Below, piece after piece: positions 36,369-44,976 of a stretch of 64,000 nt of DNA. The stretch is from Veillonella parvula. GTDB taxonomy: Bacteria > Bacillota > Negativicutes > Veillonellales > Veillonellaceae. The translations under genes and the position numbers were made by a program. The notes below the pieces were generated by a model. That model had not been told where the DNA came from and did not search any database. It saw nothing but the letters and a program-made list of their open reading frames with translations. Position 1 is the stretch's first letter; each line of letters starts with the position of its first letter. Where the stretch lies: NCBI RefSeq assembly GCF_902810435.1, contig NZ_LR778174.1, positions 1,289,501 to 1,353,500 of the forward strand. Reading direction: 5' to 3'.

Positions 36369-37274
36369 CTAGCTACCACAAACAATAAAGAATACAGGTA
36401 TACTATCTTCATTATCTATAAGTCCGTAACCTTCACATTCATGACCTTCGTATTCAATACCTTCAAAGAATACGTGATCACCAAGTTCTTTATTAGCCAT
36501 TAAATTATGCAATTTAAAGAGCAATTCTTCTCTAGTAAAATATGTACCATTATCCGCCACAAGATGAGCCATAATTTCTACCTGCCACATGCCATCTTCT
36601 TTATCTTCTTCAAGTAATTCCTCATCGGTAACACGTTCATTATCAAAAAGTTGATCTTCACTTTCAATCCAAGCTTCATAGGTTACTAGAATTTCCGGTT
36701 CTTCTAATCTATCGTCGTCATCTGCTTCATCATCTACATATTTCTTTACATTTTCATTGTATTCTTTGGAAAACTCTTCTCTGCTATATGTTTGCTTATT
36801 AAATACCCAATGTACTACATCATATGTAGGATAGTTATCTTCTTCGCATTCATTAATATCTCCAGTAACTTTACCTTCCGTAGTAGCTTTACCTTCTGTA
36901 GTATCTTTACTATTTTTCTTATCAAAAAGATTCTTAATGGTTTCAAATATCACAGGATAATCCTCCTTGTACTCTTTTGGCTTAATTTTAAATAGTTGAT
37001 ACTTTACTACTTCACAGCACCAACCAAGCTGTTTATCTAAGTGAGCTTCTTTCGTCATTTTTATGCCTGTCTCTATTAACTGTAATGCCTTCTGTACATG
37101 TTCAGATTCGTAACATTCACCACATCCTAACATCGCATGAGCATAGCCACAACGATAATACCAAGACCAATCACGATGTGCCTCATCTATACGATTAAAT
37201 AAATCGATAGCCTCTGCTGCCCGTCCATTATTGTTATACATACGTCCTAAGGTGCTTAGCAATATAGAGGACAA
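36369..37274 (-). CDS. 3' part of a frameshifted SUKH-TPR protein (TPR region and unknown C-terminal domain)
   Basis: 301 residues from a TTG with no ribosome site. It opens in mid-repeat (ILLSTLGRMYNNNGRAAEAI) and aligns with residue 45 onward of the paralogue at 35.3-36.3 kb. The homologous residues that precede it (NNIGIDNLSS) are readable just upstream in the same frame but have no start. It is therefore the second half of the gene beginning at 37897. The C-terminal 100 residues (MAHLVADNGTYFTREELLFK, HVFFEGIEYEGHECEGYGL) differ from the paralogue and are unassigned. An acidic linker (DDEADDDDRLEEPE) lies between. It is probably not translated efficiently as such. Confidence 0.6.
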   Translation of the reverse strand: MSSILLSTLGRMYNNNGRAAEAIDLFNRIDEAHRDWSWYYRCGYAHAMLGCGECYESEHVQKALQLIETGIKMTKEAHLDKQLGWCCEVVKYQLFKIKPKEYKEDYPVIFETIKNLFDKKNSKDTTEGKATTEGKVTGDINECEEDNYPTYDVVHWVFNKQTYSREEFSKEYNENVKKYVDDEADDDDRLEEPEILVTYEAWIESEDQLFDNERVTDEELLEEDKEDGMWQVEIMAHLVADNGTYFTREELLFKLHNLMANKELGDHVFFEGIEYEGHECEGYGLIDNEDSIPVFFIVCGS

Positions 37275-37285
37275 ATTATCGATGC

Positions 37286-37897
37286 CTATATTATTAACAG
37301 CTCCATCGCACGCTTGATATCGATATCCTCTTGACCATTAAGGAACTTAACCTTTTCCGCATCACTTAATTCTTGAAACTCTTCGTTCGTAATGTCTTCT
37401 ATACTGATATATAAGCCCTTAATAAAATCACCAAAGTTATCTGCTAATAGAGTAATTGAGTAATCACATTCTTGGTCTACACGGACAACCTTAGGTTCGC
37501 CTATAGGACCACACTCACGATAATCGAGGAAAATCATGTCATGCCCACCAGAAATCGTATCGGCTACAACGACACCGATAGGGGGATATTTTACTTTCGA
37601 AATCCAAAATTCATTCCCTATCTCACCTAAAAGAGAGTATTTCTTATCTCTATCGATGCCATATATACCTGTTATATATACACAATCCCTATTATCATTG
37701 ATAAAACAATTTTTATTTACTACACCACCATTATGGTTTTTAAGTAACTCAATATAAGCTGCCGGCAATGTATACCCTAGATTTGCTTCAGCTGCTTTAA
37801 TATCCTCATCAGTAACAGGTTTACCTATATAGGATTCAAATGCATAATCAACATCGTTCCAAAATCCGTTCCAATCAAAGTCTTTTAGATTACTCAT
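37286..37897 (-). CDS. 5' part of a frameshifted SUKH-TPR protein (SMI1/KNR4 immunity domain)
   Basis: 203 residues. Residues 1-160 are an SMI1/KNR4 (SUKH) domain: AEANLGYTLPAAYIELLKNH followed by NGG, then YPPIGVVVADTISGGHDMIF. SUKH proteins are immunity factors against toxin domains of polymorphic and contact-dependent systems. The last 40 residues (FQELSDAEKVKFLNGQEDID) match the N-terminus of the TPR paralogue at 35.3 kb. The frame is then lost at LLII-stop, while the TPR continues in another frame from 37292 or so. One missing base would restore a protein of about 509 residues. AGGAGAG precedes the ATG. Confidence 0.72.
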   Translation of the reverse strand: MSNLKDFDWNGFWNDVDYAFESYIGKPVTDEDIKAAEANLGYTLPAAYIELLKNHNGGVVNKNCFINDNRDCVYITGIYGIDRDKKYSLLGEIGNEFWISKVKYPPIGVVVADTISGGHDMIFLDYRECGPIGEPKVVRVDQECDYSITLLADNFGDFIKGLYISIEDITNEEFQELSDAEKVKFLNGQEDIDIKRAMELLII

Positions 37898-37926
37898 AAT
37901 ACTCTCTCCTAGTTAAATAGATTATT

Positions 37927-38397
37927 TTAACCAAATAGTTTCTCATCAGTGGAATATTCTTTAATTAAAACTTTTACCCTGCGTCGTAACAAAATGGTAT
38001 CAACAATATAGGAAAAAATGATATAAGGAAATACATTTATAATCGCTATAGGGGCTAAAATAACTGCTACTCGCAATAGGTCAAGTGAATATGCATACCA
38101 TTTAAAATCAATGGTATTTATAATGGGTATAACATAGTCTATTACGCTTACTTCCCATTGCATTACGGGGTTTAGTTCTTCACTAGTTCCTAATAGCCAA
38201 ACGAAACTTACAGCAAAGATCAAACAATATAATATGCCAACAGGAATCAATATCTTCGCTCTCTTTTTTAACAGATTACGACAAATCTCATGTTCTTCCT
38301 CTGGTGTTACATCATATACCATATTGCATTGAATCTGAATCCGTCTAAATCGATAGCGAATATACTTATACAAAAGGTTATTCGGTGTATATAGCAT
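37927..38397 (-). CDS. Small integral membrane protein of unknown function
   Basis: About 156 residues with two or three hydrophobic segments: ILIPVGILYCLIFAVSFVWL, then a stretch around LLRVAVILAPIAIINVFPYI. A basic N-terminus (YKYIRYRFRRIQIQ) and a basic C-terminus (LLRRRVKVLIKEY) suggest both face the cytoplasm. The ATG at 38397 follows GGAG by 6 nt; a GTG four codons earlier overlaps it. It lies 30 nt from the SUKH gene in the immunity-like array. No family recognised; a membrane-located immunity protein is possible. Confidence 0.6.
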   Translation of the reverse strand: MLYTPNNLLYKYIRYRFRRIQIQCNMVYDVTPEEEHEICRNLLKKRAKILIPVGILYCLIFAVSFVWLLGTSEELNPVMQWEVSVIDYVIPIINTIDFKWYAYSLDLLRVAVILAPIAIINVFPYIIFSYIVDTILLRRRVKVLIKEYSTDEKLFG

Positions 38398-38444
38398 AAT
38401 AAGCTCCACATATACGTTATAATGGGGAAAACATTAAGAATATA

Positions 38445-38807
38445 TTAGCCATCTATGGCAAAATAATGCAAATCTTTAAATTCATCATCCCAAAATGTAA
38501 AGGAAAAGATATGGGTATCATCAAAGGTTTGCTCGCAATAGGTTACAGCATCACGTTCGGGTTCAATAATAGGCGTACCAATACGTCTTTTCACTTCTTC
38601 AATGGTTATCGTCCCATACCAATCGCTTATTTCGTTATAGATGAAAGTAACAATTGTATCTATATTCTTATGGTAATTAACAGCTAATAACTTTGCCGTA
38701 TCTAAATTAGCATCTGTTGGTTTCTCATCCCAGCAAAACTGTATTCCTTCGTAGGATATGGTATATTGTCTTAACTGTTCATCATATATTGCAGAATTAG
38801 TTATCAT
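38445..38807 (-). CDS. Hypothetical protein, DUF2262-like
   Basis: 120 residues, soluble. The segment IDTIVTFIYNEISDWYGTIT with the following EEVKRRIGTPIIEPERDAVT has the look of the DUF2262 domain found in immunity-type loci, but this is a memory-based, low-certainty assignment. The start overlaps the upstream gene by 11 nt with GAAGGG before the ATG, so the two are coupled. Confidence 0.6.
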   Translation of the reverse strand: MITNSAIYDEQLRQYTISYEGIQFCWDEKPTDANLDTAKLLAVNYHKNIDTIVTFIYNEISDWYGTITIEEVKRRIGTPIIEPERDAVTYCEQTFDDTHIFSFTFWDDEFKDLHYFAIDG

Positions 38808-39216
38808 TTGTACCCTTCACATAGCTTTCCATCTTCGGTCTTAAATCTAACACTATTTCCCAACTATCTAATGCTGGCACCTTATGATGTGCAATAAAAT
38901 CTGCTATTATCTGTAATACCTCTTGGGGGCCTTGCTCATTTTTACCATATATAATAGCGCCTTTCTCACCATTATTAGTTACACTAATTTCTGTATGTAA
39001 TAAATCAGTATCTTGATCACTACAAACTTGTACAAAGTTATACTTTTTATTATCTATTAAGATTGCATTTAATGGTAATATAACTACAAAATCTTGCTCT
39101 TGATCTTGAATAGCATATAGATTTTGCTCAACTTCATTCAGTGTAATACCTTCATATTTATAAGTACCTACATCAATTGACCAATCAGTATATGTTTTAT
39201 CGAAGTCAGCTATCAT
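38797..39216 (-). CDS. Hypothetical protein, 139 aa
   Basis: Soluble mixed alpha/beta protein (TYTDWSIDVGTYKYEGITLN, DFVVILPLNAILIDNKKYNF) ending in an acidic/polar tail. No family recognised. It is the upstream partner of a translationally coupled pair with the DUF2262-like gene. AGGAT lies before the ATG. Its location within an array of SUKH, DUF4375 and ankyrin genes suggests an immunity or immunity-accessory role, by context only. Confidence 0.58.
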   Translation of the reverse strand: MIADFDKTYTDWSIDVGTYKYEGITLNEVEQNLYAIQDQEQDFVVILPLNAILIDNKKYNFVQVCSDQDTDLLHTEISVTNNGEKGAIIYGKNEQGPQEVLQIIADFIAHHKVPALDSWEIVLDLRPKMESYVKGTNDN

Positions 39217-39259
39217 ATATATCCTATTCTCCTTAACTACATATTAAAATTACCTTATT

Positions 39260-40321
39260 TTAAAATAAAGTTTCTAATTGACCTGACATATCCGCCATAA
39301 ATTCATCAAATTTACAAAGTTCTCGTAACTCTTGATGTTCTATATCATAACAACTAATCTTTTTACTTTTAGGATCCCACACAATTTGCCACTCATTATA
39401 CTCGCCTAGTTCTTTAGATAAACGCAATAGATTACGACGACCTAATTTAAATGGAATCGTATCAATAAGTGGGAAGAACTCTATAGATATAAAATCGGAG
39501 TCTGGTAATTCAAAGTAAAGATGATCGCCCTCTAAAAAATTTACTAATGCTTTTGGTAATTTAAAGGGCTTTAACTGATCCATCTTATTCTGTATATCAT
39601 GGAACTCAGCAGGCTCTAAAGATTTAAAATACTCTGCCATTTCCATATCGCCCTTTTCAATGGCAATGCTATAGGGACGCATACCATCCTTTTCCGTAAT
39701 GGTTACATCAGCACCATGTTCTACCAAGTATTTACACATCTTTAAGTCTACATACCGAGCTGCTACACACAATGGGGTTGGTTTAAAGGGATATACAGAA
39801 TCAGGCTTGTTGTAGTTAATATCTACACCATTGTGGATGAAAAAATCTAGGACCTCATAATTTCTATCTGTAATGGCATTTCTGAAAGCTCGACCACCAT
39901 ATTGCTGTACCGTATGGCCTAAGTCATGAATAATCTGTAAGTGATTATATTTCTTGCCATATAAGGCAGCTTGAAAAGCATCTACTTTCACACGGTTCAA
40001 AGCATGAACATTGGCACCATGAGCCACAACATAATCTATAATCTCTTTATTACCATATCTAACAGCTAATAAGAAACTAGGATTTTCTGCCTCATTAAGA
40101 TTAGCACCATGTTCTACTAACCATTGAACACTTGGCAAACAACACATGACTAAAGCTAATTCTAAGGGTGTATGCTCACTATATTCATCATTTTCTATGA
40201 CTTCATGAATATCCCAACCAGCCGCCAACGCCGACACAAGTGCAAGTAGATTACCCTCAATAATATCCGTCACTATTTTAGGCACAGATTCAAAAGTACC
40301 TAAATCTTTTATCTCTATCAT
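39260..40321 (-). CDS. Ankyrin-repeat protein
   Basis: 353 residues. Roughly six ankyrin repeats span residues 25-235, with consensus pieces HTPLELALVMCCLPSVQWLV, HGANLNEAENPSFLLAVRYG, HGANVHALNR and EHGADVTITEKDGMRPYSIA. The last 120 residues are a separate globular domain ending FDEFMADMSGQLETLF. Ankyrin repeats bind proteins; in immunity arrays such proteins can block toxins. No signal peptide. GGGAGAGAG precedes the ATG. Immediately upstream is repeat copy A with a TATAAT box about 50 nt before the start. Confidence 0.8.
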   Translation of the reverse strand: MIEIKDLGTFESVPKIVTDIIEGNLLALVSALAAGWDIHEVIENDEYSEHTPLELALVMCCLPSVQWLVEHGANLNEAENPSFLLAVRYGNKEIIDYVVAHGANVHALNRVKVDAFQAALYGKKYNHLQIIHDLGHTVQQYGGRAFRNAITDRNYEVLDFFIHNGVDINYNKPDSVYPFKPTPLCVAARYVDLKMCKYLVEHGADVTITEKDGMRPYSIAIEKGDMEMAEYFKSLEPAEFHDIQNKMDQLKPFKLPKALVNFLEGDHLYFELPDSDFISIEFFPLIDTIPFKLGRRNLLRLSKELGEYNEWQIVWDPKSKKISCYDIEHQELRELCKFDEFMADMSGQLETLF

Positions 40322-40368
40322 GTCTCTCTCCCATGAACTATATTTTTAAAATGATTATCACTAATTAC

Positions 40369-40428
40369 ATTATATTACATTTATAAGTATGATTGTATAG
40401 TAAAAGCCCCTCGTATAAGCGAAAGGCT
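40369..40428 (-). repeat. 60-nt terminator/promoter-like module, copy A
   Basis: One of three near-identical elements (see 44911 and 46151). Read on the minus strand it holds a terminator hairpin (AGCCTTTCG/CGAGGGGCT, with U-G pairs) ending in TTTTAC. It then has a pseudo-palindrome of 20 nt (ACAATCATACTTATAAATGT) and AATATAAT. It ends the gene at 40542-41189 and leads into the ankyrin gene. Confidence 0.75.
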
Positions 40429-40541
40429 ATCATATATCAAATACAATTCTAAAATCTCAATTTATCTTTTCATAACGAAATAACAAGAACATTAATAAAT
40501 TTTAATCCATGCACATTTAAAAATTGCATTCCACAGATAGT

Positions 40542-41189
40542 CTATTTACCATGACGCTTGGCAACTTGACAGATAATCTCTTCATCACTCTTTTCATCAC
40601 TTGGATTAGGAGAAAAATAAAAACTAAGATTCTGATCTTCTCTATATTTATAATATAAAAAAGATCTTAAAGTACGAGCCTTATTACTATTTTCTATAGT
40701 TCTAGTATTCTTATGACCATTTGTACTCCCATTACGTTTAACATCATAACAAAATATTGCATCAGGATTATTACCTTCACATCTTGAACCTTCTAATCTC
40801 CTAAGCAAATCGCTCTTTTCCTCTATTTTCTTAACAGGTATAAACTTTGCAAAAATTTTCGAAAAATCAATAAATAAGTCACGATTAGCATCGCTTCTAT
40901 TGATATTAAAAAATTTAGCGAACTCATCTCTACTATTAAAATATATTTCCCAAAAATCTGCATAAGCATGAATAGAATCTTTAACATTATTGCCTCTAAT
41001 AAATTCTAATTTTACTTTTGCATAATCACTTGGTTTTCTCTCGTTTTCGTTATACACTTTAAGAATTACTACATAATTTTCACTCTTATACTTAAACCAA
41101 AAAGTATCGATTATCCATTCATTTTCCTTCATACTCTTTAATAACTTTCGAAGATTTTCAAATCTAACCTCAGCCACAAAACGCACCAC
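40542..41189 (-). CDS. Hypothetical protein, possibly DUF6037 family
   Basis: 215 residues, basic and soluble. The central part DLFIDFSKIFAKFIPVKKIE and the C-terminal SNKARTLRSFLYYKYREDQN followed by NLSFYFSPNPSDEKSDEEI resemble DUF6037 proteins, known from phage and accessory regions. The start is uncertain: two consecutive GTG codons (41189, 41186) follow GAAGG closely, and a third GTG lies at 41177. It is terminated by repeat copy A. No function can be given. Confidence 0.6.
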   Translation of the reverse strand: MVRFVAEVRFENLRKLLKSMKENEWIIDTFWFKYKSENYVVILKVYNENERKPSDYAKVKLEFIRGNNVKDSIHAYADFWEIYFNSRDEFAKFFNINRSDANRDLFIDFSKIFAKFIPVKKIEEKSDLLRRLEGSRCEGNNPDAIFCYDVKRNGSTNGHKNTRTIENSNKARTLRSFLYYKYREDQNLSFYFSPNPSDEKSDEEIICQVAKRHGK

Positions 41190-41221
41190 CTTCTATTTTG
41201 ATAAAACTAATCTTATAAATA

Positions 41222-41638
41222 TTATCTAACAGCGTCAAACTCTTCACAATTCAGTTTTGCTTTTAAATCTCTAAAATATATTTTTTGTTGTCGTTTCAAA
41301 TATAAGCTTATAAATGGCTTAAGTATTGATTTTTTAGAAACAATATTTTCTGTAAAATCTAGAATCGTTTTATCTCCCTCCGCATAAAATTTTCCAACCC
41401 AAGTACCCTTAATATTTTTATTTTCTATCTCAAATATCCATGACTGGTATTTGATACATTCTGTAATTTTAAAATAAGTTTCAATACCATCCTTTGTAAT
41501 CTCTATAAAGTTATGCTCATCTATAATTCTTACATCTTTTAAATCACTTCTCCATGAATAATCATTCAGATTTGTCACTGTATCCCATACTATTTCTATT
41601 GGACATATTAATGTAGCTCTTAAATTAGAAACTGCCAT
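41222..41638 (-). CDS. SRPBCC (START-like) family protein
   Basis: About 138 residues with the helix-grip pattern. It begins MAVSNLRATLICPIEIVWDT, has VTNLNDYSWRSDLKDVRIID, and ends with a long amphipathic helix (KPFISLYLKRQQKIYFRDLK). SRPBCC folds bind hydrophobic ligands in a deep cavity; no ligand can be inferred. I prefer the ATG at 41638 because GAGGTG lies 6 nt upstream; the longer reading adds a hydrophobic run with no ribosome site. It is transcribed divergently from the broken TonB receptor. Confidence 0.75.
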   Translation of the reverse strand: MAVSNLRATLICPIEIVWDTVTNLNDYSWRSDLKDVRIIDEHNFIEITKDGIETYFKITECIKYQSWIFEIENKNIKGTWVGKFYAEGDKTILDFTENIVSKKSILKPFISLYLKRQQKIYFRDLKAKLNCEEFDAVR

Positions 41639-41839
41639 AGTAATCACCTCAAATATATTAAAAATACACATAATCAATAAAAGATGGATTAAACTCTTTA
41701 ACCTACTTACATATCTCTACAACCCCCTTAATAATATTCATATTAATATAAGTAGTATTCATAACATGATAATATTCAGAAACATATTTCAATGATATAC
41801 TTAAAATAGTGTATTTTTATTTATTAAAGGGTTGTGTGT

Positions 41840-44111
41840 ATGAGAAAAAGTAAATGTAAGAAAAAAGCAAGTGGTTGCAATCAAACCATTACCTCGAAAG
41901 CTCTATTATTTTCCATGATTTTAACGGCTATGAGTGGTCAAATTGTAAATGCCATTGACAAGAATGTAACAGATGAACCTGTACCATTACCAACTTATAA
42001 TGTGACTGTGACAGCTACAAGAACAATGGAAGACATTGTATGTTTCTGTTGTAACAACGGAAGATATTGAAGCGCGAAGAGCTGATACGGTAGCAGATGC
42101 TCTACAAATGTTGCCTGGTGTTTATAAAAGCCAAAAAGCCAATGGCGGCTTACAAATCCGTGGATTTGACTCTACCAATACATTAGTACTACTTAATGGT
42201 GTACCAATGAATAATACATTTAATAATAGTGTTGATTGGGAAGCTATACCGGTACATTCAATTGAACGAATTGAGCTAGTACGTGGCCCTAGCTCTTCTT
42301 TATATGGTGGTAGAGGTGTGGCAGGTGTTATCAGCATACAAACGAAACAAGCAGAACCAAAACAATCCGTAAAAGACATTCATTGGCATGGTCAAGTTGG
42401 ATATGGCTCTCATGGAACACTGAATGACGAGTTAGGCTTTGACGCTCGTGTATCAGATCGTGTTGCTGTTGGTATGTCTTTTGAACAAAGACGTACCGAT
42501 GGATATCCAGGTTTCTTCATTACTGGCAAAGCAGCAAAAATCAAACCTAATACAAAAACAGTGACACCTGATAATCCTGTACCACAAACCAAAGATGGTG
42601 CCTATCTATTAGGTAGTCGAGGTAATAAGTCATATAATAATAAAAGTCTTTCAACCTATATAACGATGAATCTACGTGACAAGGAAGCTTTAACATATTC
42701 ATATCTATACACAAAAAATAGATATGCCTATGAAAATCCTATGAGTACGATTACAGTAAATGGTAAACCAGTTTTCTCAGGAAACATCAAAATAAATGAT
42801 CAAAAATATGTGGCTCTTAGAACAAGTAGATATTTAGGCTATGATGGATTGAAAGAATATCACGCTCATAATTTACAATATAAAAATGACAAGAGCAAAT
42901 TACAAGTTATTTTTAATGTATTGGATCGCAAGAAAGACGGATTCTCTAGTCCTAATAGTCCAAACACACCAAACTATAATGGACCTGGCGATGACTCCTT
43001 CTACCCTGGAAAAACAATTAACTTAGATGTACAAAAAATCTGGGACCGTATGGGTAAACATACTCTTGTTGCTGGATTAAACTGGAAAAAAGAAAACTTT
43101 GATCAAAAACGAAGAGAACTAACAAATTGGAGAAATCATTCCTCTTTTGATTCTACAACATATCCAGGTGGATTGTATGAAATTAACAAAGGCGCTACTA
43201 ACAATCTAGCATTATTCATACAAGATACTTATCGACCTAATAATGATTGGGCAATTTATACAGGGCTTCGTATAGACCGATTTAAAAAGTACCATGGACA
43301 ACACGTTACGTATGATAAGGTTAATAAAAAATATGACACCGTAAATCATGGAGAAGGCACATATACAGAATTGAGTCCTAGATTGGCTATTGAACATTAT
43401 TTGAATGACTCTTTGAACGTGTATGCTTCTTACGGACACTCCTTTAACCCACCTCCATTGAGCCAAGTGTATCGATATAGTGATATTGTAAAAGCCAATC
43501 CTAACTTAGATCCAGAACGGTCTGACTCATTTGAAATTGGTCTAAAAAAAGAATGGAATACAAAAACAACATTAAATGTATCTGGATTCTATGTAAAAAC
43601 AAAAGACAAAATAAAATATGTAACCTATTATGATCGTAATGGTGATGTAGATTATAAAATGTATAATAATGTGGACCTAGAAACTCGCCGTGGTGTAGAA
43701 CTAGAAGTTCGACATAAATTATCATCAAAATGGTCTGTATTTGGAAATTATACTTGGCAAATGGGCCGTATTAAACACAAAGAACTTCCTAATACAAATA
43801 CTAACGAATATACGGAAGTAAATTATGATATTCCTAAACATATATTCCATGCAGGGCTTGAATATACTAGTGGCAAATGGAATGCACTTTGGGATACTCA
43901 ATATGTAAGTCGTCGTCAATCTGTAGATGACATTACTGGTCAATATGGTTCTGAGGATAGTTACTTTATTTCTAATATAGCTATGAATTATAAGTTCTCT
44001 AAAGAGGCGACATTGCAGTTTGGTATTCAAAATGTATTTAACCGCATATTCTTTAATGATGAAGCAACAGCCGGTCGTACATACTCCGCAAGTATGAAGT
44101 TTAAATTCTAG
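41840..44111 (+). pseudogene. TonB-dependent outer-membrane receptor, frameshifted near codon 65
   Basis: The reading frame from ATG 41840 (AGGG 8 nt upstream) gives a signal peptide and the plug start YNVTVTATRTMEDI, then stops at about 42068. The second frame, readable from 42036 to 44111 (about 690 residues), continues with SVVTTEDIEARRADTVADAL, the plug motifs QIRGFDSTNTLVLLNGVP and RIELVRGPSSSLYG, and a complete 22-strand-type barrel ending in the canonical aromatic SMKFKF. Homologues carry a few residues between MEDI and SVVT that are missing here, so a small out-of-frame deletion is likely. As written, the product would lack export, so iron-siderophore, haem or cobalamin uptake by this protein is probably lost. 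A TTG at 42036 is not a credible start. Confidence 0.82.
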
Positions 44112-44130
44112 TAATCATTGGTCAAATTAT

Positions 44131-44211
44131 AGTAAAAGCCCTTCATATATGATATGTACCCCCTTTACTGGACAACCAGTAAAGGGGGTACATATCACTA
44201 TGCGAAGGGCT
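44131..44211. terminator. Converging terminator with an inserted hairpin (partial copy D of the repeat)
   Basis: AGCCCTTC (44137-44144) pairs with GAAGGGCT (44204-44211), and the minus-strand exit is TTTTACT. This matches the terminator half of the 60-nt module, but the loop holds a second, much stronger hairpin (44151-44196). It serves the TonB receptor (+) and the DUF4304-like gene (-). Confidence 0.7.
44151..44196. repeat. Perfect 21-bp inverted repeat, IS-end-like
   Basis: GATATGTACCCCCTTTACTGG, 4-nt loop ACAA, then the exact complement. The inner TGTACCCCC start looks like transposon terminal inverted repeats joined head to head. It is absent from the other copies of the surrounding terminator, so it was inserted. 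Confidence 0.75.
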
Positions 44212-44217
44212 TCTCTA

Positions 44218-44871
44218 TTATTTGTCTATTTCGAGTCCATTGATAAAAGCAAACTTAACCATATCAGCTCCATAAAACTCTCCTTCATCTAATAAGATAC
44301 TTTCCTTCGGCAAGTCTTTCAAATGATTATAAAAGCCAATATATTTACTGCTTAACTTATCTTTTTCTATTATCTTATTAAAATACTGCTCAGCCTTAGC
44401 TTTTCCACCAAAGTGATAAATATAATACAGTAAATTATGATCAATTATATCTCCATCTATAAACTTTTCAATATTACTTTCTGTATCTTCAAAATCATCA
44501 AATATTGGCATGATATGTTCCTCAAGTAATTTGCTAACTTCATCTACAGTATACTGATAGCTTGCTCCTGCTAATTGCCACCAGTGCCAAGCTTTTCTAT
44601 TTAATAAGCTTCCAAGCTCTCCGCCATAAACAAATCCATTATGATAATTAGCCTTCTTCATATCTTTTGAATAAATAAAAATATGTGGAACAAATTCTAC
44701 ACTACACGCATAATTATTTCTGTTAGCCTGAAAACAGATTTCAAAGGTAAGATCTTTATTTTTAGAGATTTTCTTTAACTTCTGACCTTTACCGGTCACC
44801 TTAAAATCTGGAAAATGACTCGCTATATCTTGCCACGCTTTTTCACATACCTCTCTAGGCTTCAATGTCAT
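44218..44871 (-). CDS. Hypothetical protein, DUF4304-like
   Basis: About 217 residues. FKVTGKGQKLKKISKNKDLT followed by a FEICFQANRNN strand and VEFVPHIFIYSKD fits the DUF4304 pattern (a domain common in immunity-type loci). The C-terminal 90 residues are helical and acidic. The start at 44871 (ATG) follows GAGGAG by 7 nt; the earlier TTG lies upstream of the ribosome site. It is preceded by repeat copy B, which supplies a TATAAT box, and ends at the converging terminator. Confidence 0.65.
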   Translation of the reverse strand: MTLKPREVCEKAWQDIASHFPDFKVTGKGQKLKKISKNKDLTFEICFQANRNNYACSVEFVPHIFIYSKDMKKANYHNGFVYGGELGSLLNRKAWHWWQLAGASYQYTVDEVSKLLEEHIMPIFDDFEDTESNIEKFIDGDIIDHNLLYYIYHFGGKAKAEQYFNKIIEKDKLSSKYIGFYNHLKDLPKESILLDEGEFYGADMVKFAFINGLEIDK

Positions 44872-44910
44872 ACTAATACTCCTCAAATATCTTATAACTT
44901 ATTGATATTA

Positions 44911-44970
44911 ATTATATTACATCTACTAGTATGAGTGTATAGTAAAAGCCCTTCGCCTATGTGAAGGGCT
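44911..44970 (-). repeat. 60-nt terminator/promoter-like module, copy B
   Basis: On the minus strand: hairpin AGCCCTTCAC...GAAGGGCT, TTTTACTATAC, pseudo-palindrome ACACTCATACTAGTAGATGT, then AATATAAT. It ends the PNPOx gene and leads into the DUF4304-like gene. Confidence 0.75.
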
Positions 44971-44976
44971 AATCTA

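Noticed and set aside
36369-37274. Treating the TPR gene as an independent gene starting at TTG 37274
   Set aside because: No ribosome site, and homologous residues continue upstream in the same frame without a start; the frameshift reading explains both.
37280-37300. Programmed -1 frameshifting in the SUKH-TPR gene
   Set aside because: No X XXY YYZ slippery heptamer or following pseudoknot is apparent; a single-base loss is simpler.
41735-41800. Fur box upstream of the TonB receptor
   Set aside because: Only half-site-like GATAAT and three loose TATTCA repeats are seen; no convincing 7-1-7 palindrome.
42030-42070. Phase-variable repeat tract switching the TonB receptor
   Set aside because: No homopolymer or short tandem repeat occurs at the junction of the two frames.
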